The position numbers were made by a program, and so were the translations under genes. Positions 1 to 14,159 of a DNA stretch of 64,000 bases are shown one piece after another; position 1 is the stretch's first letter; every line of letters starts with the position of its first letter. Source of the DNA: Haliotis asinina. Taxonomy: Eukaryota; Mollusca; Gastropoda; Lepetellida; Haliotidae. The stretch covers positions 18,554,001 to 18,618,000 of the forward strand of contig NC_090295.1 of the NCBI RefSeq assembly GCF_037392515.1, in the 5' to 3' direction. The notes beneath the pieces were generated by a model, which saw nothing but the letters and a program-made list of their open reading frames with translations, did not search any database and was not told the origin of the DNA.

Positions 1-1694
1 ATTGTAGGAGCATACAAGTACACTTCAACAATGTTTGTGATGTCACCGACGTCATAAGAGTGACTCCAGGGCTCGTGTGTTTGAAGTCAAGGTTATACAT
101 ATGGAGTACAAACTTGTAAGATTAACCTTTGCTTGCATAACATAGGAGGTGAACCTTCCCTTTAGTAAATAGACAGATAGACAGATTGTTTATTTGTATA
201 TGTGGCCCTAAGGTCATACGTCACGCATTGTAGGCATATCACAAAGAGAGATGGACGCCATATGAAACAACCTGGCAGTTGAGTTCAGGTTTATGAAGAT
301 TCTAGTTTTTATAATGCTCCAAAATTCACCAAGTGGATGTCATGAACAACATTACACAGCAATGATAACTGCTTATTCAATGCACCCATCACAAACATTC
401 GCACAGGCATGCCGTTTTTTCACCAGGTTCCCTATCTTCTGATATCGAGCCTTTCTTTCTGTTTGTCTTCTGAGGTGAATTATATGACCATTTTGTAAAT
501 TACAGAATCCTAAGACGCCTTGAAAAGTGCCATTGGAGGCAATTTCATCACAGTTTTTAGAAACATGCGGCAATATTGACTTATCTAACTGTAATAAAAC
601 TTTCTCTGAAATTTACTGACAGTTTAACTTTAGATTGTTTAGAGAACTTAATGCAGCAATAATAAAAATGATCACGCATTAGCGATCAGATCTGATGAGT
701 GAACTTCAAGCACGTGGAGCATCAGTGATAATTGTACTAAATCTTCTTGGATTTGTTTGTGTCCTCTCTTACTGAGGGTCAATGCTTCGTAATGTCTCGG
801 TCGATAGGACCCGGCACACATTCATTACAACCTGGCGCTGTGTCAGCTCTTCCTGGTTCCACTGAAAGACAGTCGTAGTAGCTCAAACCTAGCCGTCAGA
901 ATAAGCTTCCCTGGGCATCAAAGGAAAATCTGTGATTGTTAGTACATGAATTGAAAAGAAAACATCAAAAAGGCACAGACAGAGTACCATGTCTCGGTTT
1001 AATACCATAACCATTGTAGAACAATACTCGTTTACATTCATTCGTGTAGTCAACCTTCACTCTTGTTTTGACAAATATTTCTTGAGAGAAAATGTGCACA
1101 ACAGATGAGTCATGATATTATCACCCTTAGTTAATTTACATTGTTGAAACCTTGATGCAAAATCGGGGTATACTGCTCAGCTTTTAATTTCTGACAAATA
1201 ATGTGATACATCTTGGATTGAATGAGCAAGATCACGATAAAAGTAATGTGTACTTTTAATAGACAATAGCAGATGATACATGCATAAAATTGCCATGGAA
1301 TAATGTGCTGACAGAATTTAAAAAAAAGCAGTTAAAAGGAATGACTCAAATTCAGCGATGACAACAGGTGGTGCACGTGTATAAGGGACAAAGTACCTGT
1401 TGCGTTACCATATGCTTTAACCACACGCATACCTACTATAGAAAACAATGTGTTTCATTAGAAAGATGTCATTTGTCCACCCGGTAACTTAGGCATCAGA
1501 AGGTAGTCATCCTTAAATCAGTAATGGAAACACCAAAAGCTGAAGCTGATGGAATATCACCTGCAATGACGGGACTAATTGGAATCCCCAAAGTGCTATC
1601 GAGTCCCCGACCACTTACAGATCATTTGGAATGATTTCAAATCTCTGATGTAGATATTAAAGTGGTTGGAAGTAATGTCTACAATATTGTTTAA

Positions 1695-2968
1695 AGGTCA
1701 CATGAACGTAAAACACAACTTTGCAGATTCTGGTACCTTTCGGTGTGCACTTACCGAAACAAATCATAAAAAATGCCAGTTCAACCTATAAAGTTAAAAA
1801 AACGCAATGAAAAAAAAGCCCGTGAAATCGGAGTTCAAACGTTTCACCAAATTCCCGCCAGCGCTTGGGGGAAAAGTGGTTTCAACAGCAGTGCTGCGCT
1901 GCGTCCATAACGCATGCGCTGTGAATAGGTTCGTGGAGCTTGAAAAGGTATGCATGCCCAGCGTCTGAGGTCGTGAGCAGTAGTCTAATCTTGGTTGTGT
2001 ACACAAACAAGTAAATAATCTACTCGTTACGTTAAAAAACTTGTTGATTGTGGTAAGCAGTCTCTGTCACAGAGAAAGCTCAGTGTCTGGTTTATTCACA
2101 CCTATATGTCTGCCTGCCTGTCTGCCTGTCTGCTAAAGACAACATGCAATACACAGCTTCAATCATTGAACTTAACACCTATCAGACTATACGACATGAA
2201 GAAAATAAGTTGATTTATGACTCGTGCACCCGAGTCCCGTGTCTGCCACATTATGTAATTAGGTACGTGTGATACACATGACATGTTTTTATGTCTGTGG
2301 GTTGCAAACAAACTACATTTATTTTTTTCGGATGACTGGATCTGACGGAAACTGGTGCAAACTCTTGTCAGTTTCAAGTCCTGCTTTGTACTTGGACGAA
2401 TGGCAGATTCCAGCCACGCAGTAGTTTACCATCTCTACTCACATGATTTTTGATTGGATCGAGCGCAAATTCAGAGAACATGTATTTTCCAAACCCAACA
2501 TCTCTATATACCTTCTTCATGGATAACGACTTCTTTTAGTGTATATGATTTTGTTTGACAACAGTATATGAATCCATACTGAAACGACGCATCAAGTACA
2601 CAAAAAGAAGTTGTTATCCATAAAGAATCTTACTTTCTGGTGACTGGCTATACTTATAAAAGGCCCATCAAAAAGATCATCTTTCTGTACACACAACGAA
2701 CCCTCAGCCTATCAGCAAATAAATCAGCCAATCGTAAGCCGTCGTTACTCTTGAGTGCATATCCACCCGCTATGACTGGGTTCGGTCTCCCGTGGGCTTC
2801 GTTTCGGGGGAAGTAAGCCCAAGTATAAAATATTGCACTTTCAAATCGCGATTGTACGCTTATAATTTTGTTTATTTGTTTTTTTTAAAGCAGCAGTGTA
2901 TATTATATGCCATGAATTAGTGATAAATGTGTTTTAATTATGTTTGATTTTTTGGTTGCATGTGACCT
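1695..2968. mobile_element. TTAA-flanked non-autonomous DNA transposon (piggyBac-like by target site)
   Basis: The insertion begins AGGTCACATG (1695-1704) and ends CATGTGACCT (2959-2968), a perfect 10-bp terminal inverted repeat. It is flanked on both sides by TTAA (1691-1694 and 2969-2972). The matching place in the second tandem copy (about 8968) has no insertion and reads TCAA, which looks like a decayed single TTAA site. No transposase frame is visible in the 1274 bp, so it would have moved in trans. TTAA duplication is characteristic of piggyBac elements, but the terminal bases are not the usual CCC start, so the superfamily is inferred. Confidence 0.8.
2519..2621. repeat. Internal hairpin in the TTAA element
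   Basis: Arms at 2519-2537 and 2603-2621 are near-perfect inverted copies (ATGGATAACGACTTCTTTT against its complement, one mismatch). They enclose about 65 bp. A subterminal hairpin like this is common in non-autonomous DNA transposons. Confidence 0.6.
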
Positions 2969-5949
2969 TTAATAAATAGATATTTTATTGTCTTGTGAAA
3001 TATGATTTACCTGTCATAGAGTGACATGGAAAACCTTTCCACGAATGGAAACATGACGTTTTCACGCCGATAGATACTAAGTCTTATTATTTTTGAGTTA
3101 TTTTTCTGACTGGTTGTATGCATTACACTATGTATAATATACTGCGAACATCATTTATCCATGAAAATTCGTTTGACTATTGTAAACTGCACATGTTTTT
3201 GTTCAGACACACAGACAAAACATTGTTTCGTATTTGACAATAATAAAACTAACCTATTTTATTGTTAATGTTTGAATGATCTAAGCACGTTTATTATTAT
3301 CCATCAAACTGCCCCTTTGGTCTTCGTGCAAACGTCTAACGTCGATGCTGGTACCAGCACAAAACCATAAGAACCAAACATGGAAGATGACGACTCAGCA
3401 GAAAATTCAACTATTCACAGTACCAATAAGCATAAATACCGGCGATGGACGCTGCCCATTAAGTGAACGTCACTTAAAGCTTGTAAATAATACGTTATTT
3501 TCGAATGTTCTCAACAGCAGCTCATGTGTTCTGAACACACGAAGCAAAGTGTGAAGTCGACACATTATCGTGATGATCAGTTGCTCACAAAAAACTGAGA
3601 AATCTCAGTCTTTCACACTCATGTTTAAAAGGAACGTTTGATATAAAAAAGGCAAGCAGGTTTCGCAAATATTCACATTAATAATTTCTTATAAATGAAT
3701 CATGTCTGCGGTAAAACATATAATCATCCATGACATGTATGTACTGATATCGACTAATGCTGTTCCAACTATCTGAGAAGAAATATACCGCTCTACCTTC
3801 GACCATTTTCAATCCGAACAATTAAATGAACAGTAGTGATCTTCGCACCTTCCACAATCAACGTTAACCACAATAGCTGGATTCATAATCTTCATATGTT
3901 AAATCAATAACACACACAAATATATGTAAAACTCATAATGACAGTGACATCTTGATGTTTCACCTTATGCTTACGGTTGAGTTTTTTACAGACTGCGTGT
4001 TATAGAGAGAACATGGTTCTCAAATAATTACTGTATTTACAGTGATATTTGAAGCTATGCCATATAGCTGGAATCGAAGTTCAGTCAGTCGCCCATTGTG
4101 TCACCTGAACAGATTAAAAAGCAGTTTGTTATTGAGAATTGTATCCATGACAGGTGTTTTGTTTTAAGTTTCAGCTATTTTCAAAACAACTGGATCACAT
4201 GTCATGTTCTAGTTCTAAAATAAGAAAAAGTATCCCCATGAGGGATTTCCTGTTGTTTGAAATTAAACAAGCTGACCAATGAACACATTTAAATATCCAG
4301 ACTTCAAACATATTACAGGAAATGTGATACCTCAATCATTCTGAATATATAAATTGGTCCAGTGGTAGAATGAAGTATACATATTTGAAACTGAATTTGC
4401 AGTGGGTCATTTTAACATCTGATAACATGCCAGTTAAAAGGATCATGATCACAGACGATCCACGCCCAAATCCCGCTCATCAAAGCCATCTTTCTGTCCT
4501 TTGTGTCTTGTAAAGGAACCCCGCAAAGCCTACGTGCCCTACTCTTTGATTGCACCTAGTACAAATCAGCAATGAATCAGATGTCATTTACGTCATCAAA
4601 TTAACCCAAAGCCCTTGATGGTGGAATCAAGGTTATGCAGATGGAACTAAGTGGGAAGAAAGCCTGAGGTTGTTAATGTGTCAGACGTTTATCACTTGTG
4701 CCTGCGTACGTTCTGACATAGCAAGATAGTTAAACGGAGCGAATCAAGATTCAGGACTACACGTAAGAGCAGTGGTTTGCGACGTCCATGAAGAATACAT
4801 TGTCACAACGTAAAAGTGAATGACCACCCATTTGTGACTTACTCAAAATCAACATACTTGAGACGAATTTTGATTATGCTATTGAAGGTTTTCCCCAACA
4901 AGATGATATCATAATTTCACCGAACCAGGCTCACTAGAAGCATTATTTTAAGCAGGAATCATGCGTTTTTGCAGTATAACCACTACAAGCAAATTATGAA
5001 TCAGCGCTTATATAAAAAGAAATGTAGACTTAAGTTTAATGCCTGCTATCTCCAATAATCATGTACATTTGTATGCTCAGCATGTAAACGGATTTTTAGA
5101 TAAATAAACTGAATGTTCTTTCGTGACATATGCAACAAGTTCATAATTTGCAAGGCACATGAGGCTTGAGTGCAGTATGTTGATGTACAAAATAAATGAT
5201 GGACATCTATAACGCAGCTGTATCCAGACACTTGTGCGTGATCACTTCTCTGCAGTAAAATCAAATAATAAACCATAAATGCATATAATGGGTTTAAAGA
5301 GGTAGTAATAGGTGCTATTTTAATCAAGACGTGAAACTTGAGAATATCTGAAAGTTTATTGATGGCAGGTAAAGATTTTCACAGACATGAAGCTGCATGC
5401 TAGAAAGATACGCAGCCATATGACGCTAACGGGATCTTGGAGATTATTAACAAGATCTGGTTCTGGGAAGGAAGAGTTCTGGTTGGAGAGTATTGTGTGA
5501 TGAGATCCTTGAGATAATCTGGCATAAGATTCTGTACACACTTGCAGATAAAATAGAACAACTTAAAGTCAATACGAGATGCAATAGGAAGCCGATGTAG
5601 GGATTTGTATTTTGGAGTAGTGTGATCTTATGTAAGCCGTGGGCAGCTGTACCTTATGCAGTTTATACGGCTAAGCTTTGTTGAGACCGACAAGCAGTCA
5701 ATTACAATGGAAACGAGAAAAGGCATGGACCTAAGCACTTTTTGTAGAAAGGTCTTTTCGGATTTTTCGATATTATGCGCAGATAAAAGTAACATATAAT
5801 ACAGAGTCTGTAAACTAGAGGAAAACAAGACATCACGTCAATTATAGTAACGTCTTGAAGTCAGCCAGTGATGTTGTTCCACTTGACCGCTAGGTACTCT
5901 TTAACAAATCATGATAGCTTACATTTGGGTACGGTTACGATAAATGCCT

Positions 5950-6215
5950 GAGTGAGTGAGTTTAGTTTTACGCCGTGCTCAGCAATGCTCCATCTATATG
6001 CCCGGTCTGTTGTGTATTGGGTATGAACCAGACAACCCTGTGATCATCATCATGACCATCCATATGCGCAACTGGGAACCGATGACGTGTCTACCATGTC
6101 AGTGAGCCTGACCACCCGATTCCGTTAGTCGCCTCTTACGACAAGCATAGTCGCCTGTTGTGGCACACATGGGTTGCTAAATACTCATACTATCCCGGAT
6201 CTTCACGTTCGTTAC
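5950..6215 (+). repeat. SINE family A (gastropod-type)
   Basis: Starts GAGTGAGTGAGTTTAG and contains the family phrases AACTGGGAACCGATGACG, CCTGACCACCCGAT and GTTAGTCGCCTCTTACGAC. The same body recurs at 11513-11766, 15847-16060 and, shortened, near 26910, 28951 and 29208. It carries no reading frame. Confidence 0.75.
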
Positions 6216-6604
6216 GCTGAAAAAATGGATCATTGTGCAGTATTGAAGCTATAATACGATCACCCCCAACCGTTCTTATAATGATAATCCCAGAAAAGTT
6301 GTTCGTTAAATATATATCCCTGCAAAGTTGGAACAATGCTTGAGAAGAGATTGTTTCGATTGATTACCTCATAGAACGGCTTTGTGAGGCATGACCCACT
6401 CCTTATATCTTCCTTGTCATAAAGAACTGCTGTAGAATCACTGACTCTGTAAAGCTAACCACGGCCTCAGGATCTCGATAGTAGAGCCAATAAATCAAAG
6501 TTTCATTATCGAATTTTAAGCCGAGTTAAATGTCAGCGTGGTAGAATATACGAGACATGTGAGTATTTTGAGTATTTAGTAGTAAATTGACAAAAAGTAT
6601 CACA

Positions 6605-7274
6605 TCACTGGATTATTTACAGACCGATGCTATATAGTTAGAATATTGCTGAATGCGCACGTAAAAATAACTCTCACAAACATTGTTGCGTTATTCGTCC
6701 CATATTATCCGACTGCTATGCAATTTTTCAAAGGGGGATTTGACACTCGCATGGCTTGATTCTTTAAGGTGTTTTGATGATTTGGACCACATTGTATGGT
6801 TTACAGGATACGTGATTCGCTCTGAGAATCGGAACAGTCACCTTCCATCATCCCTCATACTTTGTATTATCAAATGATCAGTTCACAATAACGTTCTCAT
6901 GTTTGCTTAGCAGGAGTAAGCTCAACAAATGACTGAAATGTTTGGTTCGTACACGAATTGAGGGATGCCTTCAGTTATGTGCCAGGACAGTCGACAAATT
7001 GCTTTCGAGGAATTGAATGTTAGAAAAGACAAACAGGGTGATTCATAACCACAGAAACACAACCATAATGTTAGGTCTGAGATCAATTAGCCACAATCCC
7101 ATTACCGAAATATCTCATAAAAAGGTGAAAACGAGTTCTGAAGACAATAAAGGAACCGCCGGCACGAGCTTCATATTAACTGAACGTCATGAATACATAA
7201 CGTGTTGAAGTGAATCAGTGACATCTGTAACTTAAACCGATTTTGTAACTGTGATATAATGTTAACATACTTAT
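6605..7274. other. Spacer between the two older tandem copies
   Basis: About 670 bp follow the end of recognisable similarity in copy 1 and precede the start of copy 2. The stretch is AT-rich with only short accidental frames. I see no gene or repeat in it. Confidence 0.5.
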
Positions 7275-10200
7275 ATTGTAGGAGCATACAAGTACACATC
7301 AACAATGTTTGTGATGTCACCGACGTCATAAGCGTGACCCCAGGGCTCGTGTGTCTGAAGTCAAGGTTATACATATGAAATACTGACTTGTAAGATTAAC
7401 CTTTGCTTGCATAACATAGGAGGTGAACCTTCCCTTTAGTAAATAGACAGACAGACAGATTGTTTATTTGTATATGTGGCCCTAAGGCCCATAGTACATC
7501 TGTGAATACGTCACGCATTGAAGGCATATCACAAAAAGAGATGGACGCCATATGAAACCTCCTGGCAGTTGAGTTCAGGTTTATGCAGATTCTAGTTTTT
7601 ATAATGCTCCAAAATTCACCAAGTGGAGGTGATGAACAACATTACATAGCAATGATAACTGCTTATTCAATGCACCCATCACAAACATTCGCACAGACAT
7701 GCCATTTTTTCACCAGGTTTCCTATCTTCTGATATCGAGCCTTTCATTCTGTTTGTCTTCTGAGGTGAATTATATGACCATTTTGTAAATTACAGAATTC
7801 TAAGACACCTTGAAAAGTGCCATTGGAGGCAATTTCACCACAATGTTTAGAAACATGCGGCAATATTGACTTATCTAACTGTAATAGAAATTTCTCTGAA
7901 ATTTACTGACAGTTTAACTCTAGATTGTTTAGAGAACTTAATGCAGCAATAATAAAAGTGATCATGCATTAGTGATCAGATCTGATGAGTGAACTTCAAG
8001 CACGTGGAGCATCAGTGATAATTGTACTAAATCTTCTTGGATTTGTTTGTGTCCTCTCTTACTGAGGGTCAATGCTTCTTAATGTCTCGGTCGATAGGAC
8101 CCGGCACACATTCATTACAACCTGGCGCTGTGTCAACACTTCCTGGTTCCACTGAAAGACAGTCGTAGTAGCTCAAACCTAGCCGTCAGAATATGCTTCC
8201 CTGGGCATCAAAGGAAAATCTGTGATTGTTAGTACATGAATTGAAATGAAAACATCAAAACGGCACAGACAGAGTACCATGTCTCGGTTTAATACCATAA
8301 CCATTGTAGAATACTCGTTCACATTCATTTGTGTAGTTAACTTTCACTCTTGTTTTGACAAATATTTCTTGAGAGAAAATGTGCACGACAGAGGAGTCAT
8401 GATATTATCTCCCCTAGTTAATTTACACTGTTGAAACCTTGTTGCTAAAGCGGGGTATACTCTTCAGCTTTTCCATTTTATTTCTGACAAATAATGTGAT
8501 ACATCTTGAATGAAATGATAAAGGTAGTGTGTACGTTTCACAGACAATAGCAGATGATGCATGCATAAAATTGTCATGAAATAACGTGCCGACAGAATTT
8601 TCAAAAAACAGTTAAAAGGAATGACTCAAATTCAGCGATGACAACAGGTGGTGCACGTGTACAAGTGTCTCTTGCGTTACCATTTGCTTTAACCACACGC
8701 ATACCTACTATAGAAAACAATGTGTTTCATTAGAAAGAAGAGATGTCATTTGTCCACCCGGTAACTTAGGCATCAGAAGGTAGTCATCCTTAAATCAGTA
8801 ATGGAAACACCAAAAGCTGAAGCTGATGGAATATCACCTGCAATGACGAGACTAATTGGAATCCCCAAAGTGCTATCGAGTCCCCGACCACTTGCAGATC
8901 ATTTGGAATGATTTCAAATCTCTGATGTAGATATTAAAGCGGTTTGAAGTAATGTCTACACTATTGTTCAATAAAAAGATATTTTACTGTCTTGTGAAAT
9001 ATGATTTACCTGTCATAGAGTGACATTGAAAACTCTTCCACGAATGGAAACATAACGTTTATACGTCATAAGCCGATAGATACTAAGTCTTGTTATTTTT
9101 GAGTTATTTTACCGATTGTATGTATTATACTATGTATAATATACTTCAAACATCATTTATCCATTAAAATTTGTTTGACGAAAGCTAATTTGTTACTAAT
9201 CTAAACTGCACATGTTTTTGTTCAGACACACAGATAAAACATTGTCTTGTATTTGAAATTAATACAAATGACCTACTTTACTGTTATTGTTTGAATGATC
9301 TAAGCACTTTTATTAATATCCATCAAAGTGCCCCTTTGGTCTTCGTGCAAACGTCTAACGTCGATGCTGGTACCAGCACAAAACCATAAGAACCAAACAT
9401 GGAAGATGGCGACTCAGCAGAAAATTCAACTATTCACAGTACCAATAAGCATAAATACCAGCGATGGACGCTGCCCATTAAGTGAAAGTCATTTGTAAAT
9501 AATACGTTACTGCTCATGTGTTCTGAACACACGAAGCAAAGTGTGAAGTCGACACATTATCGTGATGATCAGTTGCTCACAAAAACTGAGGAATCTCAGT
9601 CTTTCACTCTTAAGTTGAAAAGGTACACAGCAGGTTTCACAAATATTCACATTAATAATGTCTTACAAATGAACCATGTCTGCGGTAAAACAGATAATCA
9701 TCCATGACATGTATGTACTGATATCGACTAATGCTGTTCCAACTATCTGAGAAGAAATATACAGTCACATTGCAACAGAAATATCAGACGCGATTATTCC
9801 TGAATAGGAGGCCTGTTCTTACAGCAGTACCTGCCAACCGTAAATACAGAGAATCGACAAATAATGCTTGTTATTCACAAAATAATACCGCTCTACCTTC
9901 GACCATTTTCAGTCCGAACAATTAAATGAACAGTCGTGATCTTGACACCTTCCTGAAGCAACGTTAACCACAATAGCTGGATTCACAATCTTCATATGCT
10001 AAATCAAAAAACACATACAAATATATGTAGAACTCAACTGTGATCATAATGACACTGACATCTTGATGTTTCACCTTATGCTTACGGTTGAGATTTTTAC
10101 AGACTGCGTGTTATAAAGAGAACATGGTTCTCAAATAATTACTGTATTTACAGTGATATTTGAAGCTATGCCATATAGCTGGAATCGAAGTTCAGTCAGT

Positions 10201-11512
10201 CGCCCATTGTGTCACCTGAACAGATTAAAAAGCTGTTTGTTATTGAGAATTGTATCTATCACAAGTGTTTTGTTTTAAGTTATTTTCAAAACAACTGGAT
10301 CACATGTCATGTTCTAGTTCTGAAATAAGAACACATATCCTCATGAGGGATTTCCTGTTGTTTTAAATCAAGCAAGCGGACAATTGAACACATTTAAATA
10401 TCCAAACTTCAGACAGATTACAGGAAATGTGATACCTCAATCATGCTGAATATATAAATTGGCCAGTGATAGAATGAAATATACACATTTTAAACTGAAT
10501 TTGCAGTGGATTATATTAACATCTGATAATATGCCATTTGAAGGATCAAGATGACAGACGATCCACGCCCAAATCCCGCTCATCAATGCCAGCGTTCTGT
10601 CTCTTCGTCTCTTGTAAAGGAACCCCGCAAAGACAGCATACGTGCCCTACTCTTTGATTGCACCTAGTACAAATCAGCAATGAATCAGATGTCATTTACG
10701 TCATCACATTGCCCCAAAGCCCTTGATGGTGGAATCATTTTATGCAGATGGAACTAAGTGGGAAGAAAGCGTGAGGTTGTTAATGTGTCAGACGTTTATC
10801 ACTTGTGCCTGCGTACGTTCTGACATGGCAGGAAAGGTAAACGGAGCGAATCAAGATTCGGGACTACATGTATGATAAGTGGTCTGTGACGTCCATATAA
10901 CGAACACATCGTCACAACGTGAAAGTGAATGACCACCCATCATGCCTCATTAAAAATCAATATATTTGAAATGAATTTTGAGGATGCTATCTAAGTAAAA
11001 TGAAGTAATATACTATAAATGCAAATTGTGGGGTTAAAGAGAGTTGTGGTTGGGGAGTATTGTGCGATGGGATCCTTGAGATAATCTGGCATACGACTGT
11101 GTAGACACTTGCAGAACATAAAGTCAATACGAGATGCAATAGGAAGCCGATGTAGGGATTTGTATTTTGGAGTAGTGTGATCTTATATAAGCCGTGGGCA
11201 GCTGTACCTTATGCAGTTTATACGGCTAAGCTTTGTTGAGACCGACAAGCAGTCAGTTACAGTGGAATGGAGAAAAGACAGCTGACATCGACCTGAGCAC
11301 CTTTTGTAGTAATGTATTTTCGGATTTTTCGATATTATGCGCAGATGAAAGTAACATATGATACAGAGTCAGGAGTCTGTATTAAGTAAACTGAAGTAAA
11401 CTTCAAGTATAGTAACGTCTTGGTGTCGGCCGGTGATGTTGTTCCACTTGACCGTTAGGTACTCTTTAATAAAGCATAACTTACATTTGGGTACGGTTAC
11501 GATAAAAGCTGA

Positions 11513-11766
11513 CTAAGTGAGTTTAGTTTTACAATATTTCATCTATATGTCCGTTCTGTCGTTAATCGCGTATGGATCAGACAACCCAGTCATCATCCTC
11601 ATGACCATCCATCTGCGCAATTGGGAACCGATGACTTGAGGCAACCAAGTCAGCGAGCCTGACCACCCGATCCCGTTAGTCACCTCTTATGACAGGCATA
11701 GTCATCTTTTGTGGCACGCATTGATTGCTAAAGACCCATACTATCCCGGATCTTCACGTTCGTTAT
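11513..11766 (+). repeat. SINE family A, copy in tandem unit 2
   Basis: Paralogous to 5950-6215 because it lies inside the duplicated unit. It shares GAACCGATGACTTGAGGC, CCTGACCACCCGATCCCG and the CTCTTATGACAGGCATAGTC tail. Confidence 0.7.
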
Positions 11767-11827
11767 GATGAAAAAGTCCACCAACTTGGATCATTGTGCA
11801 GTATTTAAGCTTTAACACGACCACCCT

Positions 11828-12486
11828 TGTTACGGTTAAGAATTTTGCCGTGACAAAAGGTGTGAGAAATCACCTGTGAATGAGCAAAACAGAACAAAGA
11901 CAAGTCAAAACCATTCACACAAAGTATGATTAAGGAAAGAGATCAAGTTATACAAAGTCACAAGTCAATATCACAATACCGATTTCGAATACAATATCTA
12001 AGGCAATGGGTCACAAAATATATAGCAAACTCGCCAAAGTCTTGGTTGATATGAGAGTGAGAAGTTATGCAGAATGTAACACAGCGAGCGGTCAAGCAGC
12101 GGTTATGTATATCAAGCGCTGACGCAGAGGCAGAGTTATGTACTCCAGTAAATGAGTTTGTCCGTGTCCGTGTCCGTGTCCGTGTCCGTCGACGGCAAGT
12201 AACATTTATATAATATTATACATTCAGTCAGTTCCTGAAAGTTCGAGCACAAACGACCATCGCTTCTAACGTGGTATGCTCTAGAACAATCTCCCGGAAG
12301 TAAAAAAATAGAGAGCCAAGAGCAGATAACTCCAAAGTACTGCCTTAGAGGCGTGCCGCTTAAATATTCTCTGTAGGTAATGTGACCCATAATAACTAAC
12401 ACTAAAACCTTAAATATTGTGACGCAACAACTACAGCAGTAATAATTAATAACAACTCAAATCACGGACAATAGACTCTCGTAACA
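11828..12486 (-). mobile_element. Solo LTR of an LTR retrotransposon
   Basis: The insertion runs TGTTACGG...CTCTCGTAACA, so it has TG...CA ends with a 7-bp terminal inversion (TGTTACG/CGTAACA). It is flanked by a 4-bp direct repeat CCCT (11824-11827 and 12487-12490). The corresponding point in tandem copy 1 (about 6262) is uninterrupted. A homologous 619-bp element lies in the opposite orientation at 22249-22867. Length, ends and target duplication fit a solo LTR, possibly Gypsy-like. No internal retroviral genes are present. It contains a short GTCCGT hexamer array at about 12160-12190. Confidence 0.75.
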
Positions 12487-12876
12487 CCCTCAACCGTTTT
12501 TAAAATGATAATCCCAGAAAAGTTGTTCGTTAAATGTACATCCCTGCACGTTTAGAACAATGCTTGAGTTGAGGTCATTCAAAAAGGTCATTTGGCATTG
12601 ATTTGATTGACTAACTGAAAGAACAGCTTTGTAAAACATGACCCACTCCTTCTATCCTCCATGTCATTAAGAACTGCTGTAGAATCGCTGACTCTGTAAA
12701 GCTAACCACGGCCTCAGGATCTCGATAGTAGGGCCAATAAAACAAAGTTTCATTATGGAATTTTAAGCCGAGTTAAATGTCAGCGTGGTAGAATATACGA
12801 GACATGTGAGTCTTTTGAAACGAACTCTACTAAACAAACTGAAGCTGACTTCTTCACAAATTGACAAAAAGTATCA

Positions 12877-14105
12877 CGTTCGTAAAATATCCAAATACGA
12901 GGATAAATCGTTTCTCCATGTACCACATGATGAGCGACAACAGAGGGAATCTTCCTTGAGGCTATTCATTCACTTTCAATAACAGACGAACCGATTTCCG
13001 GTTAAAATATGTGATATTACTCGCTTTATCACAAAAGTATGACAAAGCACTGGTGACATTTTCATTGAGTGCGATGAAAGGGTTACATGTTCATGCGGTG
13101 TAGCTTTTGAAAACGAGATACAGCATGAAACAGACTTCTTTTGTTTCTTGTCAATCACTCAGAGTGAAGTGATTCACTCGAAACTTTCTTTGGGCATGCA
13201 CCCACTGCTTTTCTTTTTAAATAAACTATCTGAAACTATTTTACTGATTTGTGTGAAATGGCATTCATGTAAAAAATATTTTGTTCCATGTCTGACTGAT
13301 ATTAGTGTCCTTTGCGCAAAAGACAACATTAACTGGAGATAAACGTGAAAAACTGAACAGAACTGTGAAATAGACTAGTGGACAAGAATGAGGATAAGAA
13401 CAGTCCATTCAAACGGAAAATGTAATTTGTCCGTCCTCGTAGCTCGTTGCTTCATCTCAAACTGTTCCGAACTATGGTCACATCAGCTTGGAGGATCACG
13501 AGAGAGACACGGAGCCTAATCTGATCTTCAAAGGTGATTGCTTCCACTCTAAAAACTAATATCAATTTACCGTTATCAATTCCTCGTCCGTTTTTCATCA
13601 AATCAAATACACGAACACTATCTGATTACATGCTGAACCTCAGCCAGAGACTGAGATTACAATTCGACCCACCTCTCACGACACCGTATATTTACTGAAG
13701 TGAGTGTGGGCATCAACATGGCATGTAGAGTGTTAAAGAATCGTAATAAACAGGCTAATGTGATTACTGTGTCACGTGCAGGACCGCACGTTATTACCGG
13801 TATATCGGAATACGCTTTTCAAATGAAACCTATAACAATATTTTTTGTTCTGAGAACCGGTATATTGGGCACAGGACGCATGAGGAGTTTCTGCATGTTT
13901 ATGGTTTAAATTGACATCTTCATGTACACAGACTTTCATTCACAGCAAATATTTTCCTTCGTCATTCCATGACAAAACGGCATACTGTAATACTAAAAGT
14001 ATAAAAAAAGAAAATAGAATTCTTGACTATGCAACCTACTCTCGAGATCGCTGTTATCAGAAGCATAACGTATATGTCCAGGGAATAATACTGTAGAAAA
14101 CGGGA
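12877..14105. other. Intergenic, no gene seen
   Basis: Unique AT-rich sequence between the older tandem duplication and the 42-bp minisatellite. Frames of 60-69 codons occur on both strands, but none shows domain-like composition, a convincing start context or splice structure. Confidence 0.5.
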
Positions 14106-14159
14106 TTAGCATGCCCAGTTCTTGTCGCTCACTTTCAAACACGAAGTTCCCAGTATATC

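Larger units (their letters stand above)
1..6604. repeat. Older tandem duplication, copy 1
   Basis: Bases 1 to about 6604 align in the same orientation with 7275 to about 12876. The alignment starts at the shared phrase ATTGTAGGAGCATACAAGTA and ends near AAATTGACAAAAAGTATCAC. Substitutions and small indels are frequent, so this is clearly older than the 29.7-kb duplication further right. Copy 1 has a 1.27-kb TTAA-flanked insertion (1695-2968) and about 500 bp near 4900-5450 that copy 2 lacks. No open frame looks like a conserved protein. The window edge falls inside the copy, so the unit may extend further left. Confidence 0.9.
7275..12876. repeat. Older tandem duplication, copy 2
   Basis: This copy restarts at ATTGTAGGAGCATACAAGTA (7275) and follows copy 1 in order, with many point differences. 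It lacks the TTAA element of copy 1 and about 500 bp around 10985-11045. It has gained a solo LTR at 11828-12486. Both insertions therefore post-date the duplication. No coding sequence is evident. Confidence 0.9.

Noticed and set aside
3379..3466. 28-codon frame (starts MEDDDSAENS) conserved in the other older tandem copy near 9400
   Set aside because: Only two residue differences between copies, but they are paralogous duplicates. There is no splice context or recognisable domain, so conservation is not evidence of function.
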